Source of the DNA: Actinomycetes bacterium
GTDB taxonomy: Bacteria > Actinomycetota > Acidimicrobiia > Acidimicrobiales > RAAP-2
NCBI GenBank assembly: GCA_021827705.1
Contig: JAKAUQ010000013.1
Coordinates: 1-48,462, forward strand
Length of the DNA stretch: 48,462 nucleotides
Direction of reading: 5' to 3'
The notes below the pieces were generated by a model. It ran no database searches and was not told the origin of the DNA. It saw only the letters and a program-made list of their open reading frames with translations. This document shows, one piece after another, positions 47,929-48,462 of this stretch. Numbering within the stretch: position 1 is the stretch's first letter; the number at the start of each line of letters is the position of its first letter. The translations under genes were made by a program, and so were the position numbers.

Positions 47929-48462
47929 GTGTCCGATCGAGCGCCCCGCCGCCGCGCCGGGCCGCCGGGCCGCGGCGCCCTGGCCGGCTGGGCGCTCCTG
48001 CCCCTGCGGGCGTTCCTCGGGGCCACCTTCGTGTTCGCCGGGGCCCAGAAGCTCGCCAACCCGACGTTCCTGACCGGCACCGCGCCGACCTCGATCCACG
48101 CCCAGATCCTCTCGGCGATCCGCCTGAGCCCCCTGCACGGAGCGCTCCACCCGCTGCTGGCGGTGGCCACGGCGGTCGGGGTCGCGGTGGCCGGCGTTGA
48201 ACTGCTGGTCGGGCTGGCGACGCTGCTCGGGCTCTATCCGCGCAGTGCCGCCCTGGGCGGCGCCGCCTTGTCGCTCACCTTCTTCCTCACGGTGAGCTAC
48301 CACTCGCACCCCTACTACACCGGGGCCGACATCGTCTTCCTCTTCGCCTGGGTGCCCCTGATCGTGGCGCCGGGGCCCCCGGCCTGGTCGCTGGCCGCGC
48401 TGATCGCGGACCGGGCCCGCCCGCCCGAGGCGGCGCCCCCGGGGCTGGTCGCGCTGCCCTTC
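47929..48462 (+). CDS. DoxX/DoxD-like membrane protein, 3'-truncated by the window end
   Basis: The frame is open for 178 codons to the last base. An Arg/Pro-rich N-terminus is followed by LRAFLGATFVFAGAQKLANPTFL, the first helix and motif of the DoxX/TQO small-subunit group, and about three further helices with SYHSHPYYTGADIVF. Relatives include a thiosulfate:quinone oxidoreductase subunit and many of unknown role. GTG 47929 is preferred; GTG 47914 is in frame too. Confidence 0.7.
   Translation, partial: MSDRAPRRRAGPPGRGALAGWALLPLRAFLGATFVFAGAQKLANPTFLTGTAPTSIHAQILSAIRLSPLHGALHPLLAVATAVGVAVAGVELLVGLATLLGLYPRSAALGGAALSLTFFLTVSYHSHPYYTGADIVFLFAWVPLIVAPGPPAWSLAALIADRARPPEAAPPGLVALPF

Overview
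This window comes from a high-GC actinobacterium. The gene families (GuaB3, the DprE1/DprE2/decaprenyl-phosphate phosphoribosyltransferase set, mycobacterial-type Sdh1, the CtaF subunit of an aa3 oxidase), the many GTG starts and the compact layout suggest a free-living aerobe of the class Acidimicrobiia or a relative. The class is an inference; the sequence has no rRNA to settle it. I see no tRNA, rRNA, CRISPR array, transposase or prophage. No gene-free stretch exceeds 300 bases; the longest is about 230 bases upstream of hipB.

Layout. 1-10.3 kb: 3' part of groEL, a TetR/MMPL convergent pair, then Nudix-guaB3-guaA-pcrA in tight order (GMP synthesis plus a repair helicase). 10.4-14.6 kb: a membrane-anchored phosphodiester-glycosidase-like protein convergent with ubiA-dprE1-dprE2, the pathway to decaprenylphosphoryl arabinose, the arabinose donor for the cell envelope. 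14.7-21.4 kb: one long + strand run: B12-binding mutase subunit, sucC, sucD, purN, purH, folD, a cupin and metF. It links succinyl-CoA metabolism with folate one-carbon chemistry and late purine synthesis. 21.5-23.7 kb: icd-mdh. 23.7-29.5 kb (minus strand): a TDT-family anion/dicarboxylate carrier, then an Sdh1-type operon (membrane anchor, sdhA, sdhB) followed by an SCP2-like protein and a nucleoside phosphorylase. Four TCA steps (icd, sucCD, sdh, mdh) therefore lie within 15 kb.

29.6-33.8 kb: a LysR regulator divergent from three secreted proteins of unknown function; the largest is built of about four Ig-like repeats. 33.8-39.2 kb (minus strand): an MMPL exporter, ctaC-ctaD-ctaF (aa3-type terminal oxidase) and tatA. 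39.2-42 kb: a NatA/NatB-like ABC exporter and a membrane protein. 42-44 kb: crotonase plus a CopD-like membrane protein, divergent from a short GH1-like protein that lacks the catalytic NEP motif.

44.1-45.9 kb: a lower-GC hipBA toxin-antitoxin module whose promoter carries three 18-bp operators at an exact 27-bp period; it looks acquired. 46-48.5 kb: a CPA2 antiporter and a DedA protein, divergent from a DoxX-like protein cut by the window end.

The most notable points are the hipBA operator array, the degenerate GH1-like protein next to it, the Cys-to-Ala change in DprE1 at the benzothiazinone target position, the Cys/His motif in the Sdh anchor that may hold a membrane-embedded Rieske-type cluster, and the secreted Ig-repeat locus next to the LysR gene.
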